Both the position numbers and the translations under genes were made by a program. From positions 38,229-102,228 of the forward strand of contig CALVUR010000004.1 in NCBI GenBank assembly GCA_944363645.1: a DNA stretch of 64,000 nucleotides, read 5' to 3'. Positions 63,042 to 64,000 of this stretch are shown here, piece after piece; within the stretch, counting starts at the first letter, position 1, and each line of letters begins with the position of its first letter. Origin of the DNA: an uncultured Clostridia bacterium. Lineage in GTDB: Bacteria > Bacillota > Clostridia > Christensenellales > Borkfalkiaceae. Under the pieces are notes generated by a model, which was not told the DNA's origin, did no database searches, and saw only the letters and a list, made by a program, of their open reading frames with translations.

Positions 63042-63707
63042 TTAATTTTTTTCCCAAACTAATATGCTTGGCCCACTGAAATTAATTACTATATTTGAAA
63101 TGACACACTTAAGCATTTCCGCAGGATAATCTGAATACGAATCACCTATTTGTACAACATAACAACCATTATACTCTCCATAATAACTCATGATTGAAAT
63201 GTCTTCTACTAAAAAGTCCTTACCATCGATTTCTTTTTTAAGTAAATTCAAATACGAAGTTTTTATTGCAAGCTGTTCTTTTATTCCCAATTGATTAACA
63301 TCTAATCGAGAAGTAGCTATTGTTTGAATGTTTGCAATCGTCAACTTTCCATTTGTATATGCATCCTGCAAAGAATAAAAATACCCTTCAACGTCAATTT
63401 TATCAACCATATCCATTTCTTTTTTAGCCTCCACGCAAATTATATCTATATTTGCCATTTCGTTTGCAATATTAATCTTAATAGTTGTACATTCAACTAT
63501 ATCGTTTAACTTACTATACCCTGCTCCACTATAAAAATTTTTCGCAATCTTATCCTCCTTATATGAAATAATATCACTAACAGCATAACGTTTATAGTCT
63601 TCTAAAATTTTTTTTCGATTACTATCGCTTTCAACATTTTGAGTACAAGCTGAAAATATATTCATAATAAATAATAAAACAATGATTAATACTAATTTTT
63701 TTCTCAT
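63042..63707 (-). CDS. lipoprotein of unknown function
   Basis: 221 residues. Type II signal peptide with lipobox FSAC, lipidated at Cys21. The rest is a soluble, Lys/Asp/Ile-rich domain (YSGAGYSKLNDIVECTTIKI, YYGEYNGCYVVQIGDSYSDY) that I do not recognise. First gene of an operon with the secreted subtilase, so it may be its surface partner, chaperone or inhibitor; this is inference from position only. AAAAGGAG precedes the ATG. Confidence 0.7.
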   Translation of the reverse strand: MRKKLVLIIVLLFIMNIFSACTQNVESDSNRKKILEDYKRYAVSDIISYKEDKIAKNFYSGAGYSKLNDIVECTTIKINIANEMANIDIICVEAKKEMDMVDKIDVEGYFYSLQDAYTNGKLTIANIQTIATSRLDVNQLGIKEQLAIKTSYLNLLKKEIDGKDFLVEDISIMSYYGEYNGCYVVQIGDSYSDYPAEMLKCVISNIVINFSGPSILVWEKN

Positions 63708-63780
63708 AAATTCTCCTTTTTAATAGGCTCTAAAATAAATGTTGGGGTGTGAGAAAAACACTTCTCTACTGCTCAACAAT

Positions 63781-63809
63781 ATTATACTGTCAATTTTTTT
63801 AAAAATCAA
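63781..63809 (-). promoter_or_regulatory. sigma-A promoter of the lipoprotein-subtilase operon
   Basis: TTGATT (63804-63809), 17 bp, TATAAT (63781-63786) on the minus strand. A TTGACA lies in the spacer at wrong spacing. The leader of about 68 nt contains a small GAGAA/TTCTC hairpin. Confidence 0.7.
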
Positions 63810-63851
63810 TAGTTTCTGTAAACTTTTTTGAATTGTGTCATTTTGGAGTAT

Positions 63852-63989
63852 ATGGTACTACTGTTTACGTTCATATCTTATAAAGTGTTTAAAAGCATAA
63901 TAAAAAGCCATTTGCAACCGTGGCGTGTGCTTGTTGCGACACAATTTTATGGACACTCATTGAAGAAAGACATCAACGGAAGAAAATAA
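63852..63989 (+). CDS. possible small protein, 45 codons
   Basis: MVLLFTFISYKVFKSIIKSH and QFYGHSLKKDINGRK: a short basic peptide with a hydrophobic start. GGAG lies only 3 nt before the ATG. There is no recognisable family, and it is near the window edge. It could be chance. Confidence 0.2.
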   Translation: MVLLFTFISYKVFKSIIKSHLQPWRVLVATQFYGHSLKKDINGRK

Positions 63990-64000
63990 GCGTATGAGTT

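Noticed and set aside
58455..63985. Possible flanking direct repeat (TCAACGGAA followed by A-rich sequence near 58475 and 63975) as target duplication of a mobile element
   Set aside because: Only about 9 exact bases are shared, in AT-rich DNA, with no integrase or inverted ends; too weak.
1..64000. CRISPR array, insertion sequence, prophage, toxin-antitoxin or rRNA/tRNA genes
   Set aside because: No regularly spaced repeats, transposase, phage gene or tRNA cloverleaf seen. The RHH gene at 57621 is paired with clpB, not with a toxin.

Overview
The window is an AT-rich bacterial chromosome segment from a Gram-positive (Firmicutes/Clostridia-type) organism. Evidence for this is zinc-type S14, S4, L24 and L36 proteins, deoxyxylulose-independent vitamin B6 synthesis (pdxST), a RicT-holB-tmk block, a der-plsY block, ClpB, a small 2[4Fe-4S] ferredoxin, and a secreted subtilase/leucine-rich-repeat/InlB-repeat/Hint protein of the sort common in gut Clostridia. 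The exact taxon cannot be read from the sequence; an uncultured gut clostridial lineage is my inference.

Layout. 1-3220: the 5' part of a FAD-dependent dehydrogenase (minus) and a divergent U32 peptidase-family gene. 3608-18919: one long minus-strand ribosomal operon in the classic order S10-spc-alpha (rpsJ to rplQ, with secY, adk, map, infA, rpmJ, rpoA), headed by a strong promoter and a structured leader of about 320 nt containing a terminator hairpin. 19603-21046: pdxS-pdxT. 21828-23778: a glycolipid-type glycosyltransferase and an acyltransferase. 24242-34812: housekeeping genes (rsmI, pth, prs, tadA, rlmH, a CPBP protease, plsY, der, a DUF512 radical-SAM-like protein, queH) and a monoacylglycerol-lipase-like hydrolase coupled to glpK. 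36500-38327: the plus-strand murG-like gene, an HTH regulator and an unknown protein. 38376-50587: a parvulin-type lipoprotein, mfd, trmN6-like, ferredoxin, ricT, holB, tmk, greA and a compact alaS. 50704-53963: cysS and divergent serS. 54095-58247: an esterase, clpB and a ribbon-helix-helix gene. 58665-63707: an atypical accessory segment with a leucine-rich-repeat pseudogene, a very large secreted subtilase-InlB-Hint gene broken by a single in-frame stop, and a lipoprotein.

The most unusual signal is a dispersed family of about 20 copies of a roughly 37-bp, partly palindromic element with a 16-nt core (GATAACGGGCTTATAG, with a second core type GATAATCGACCTATAG) between A-rich and T-rich arms. 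Most copies sit within a few bases of stop codons or fill whole intergenic gaps. Six lie inside reading frames of conserved genes (U32, CPBP, mfd twice, holB, clpB) in only two peptide frames. In clpB the copy adds no length when compared with the family as I recall it. None occurs in the ribosomal operon or in the accessory segment. The pattern resembles REP/terminator elements, Rickettsia palindromic elements or DNA-uptake signal sequences, but I do not recognise it as a described family. A second, smaller intergenic repeat (AACCGCATACATACCCC) accompanies it.

Promoters are unusually easy to read here: thirteen matches to a sigma-A consensus, twelve with exactly 17-bp and one with 16-bp spacing, are listed. 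They fix several start codons and suggest a leaderless mRNA for glpK.
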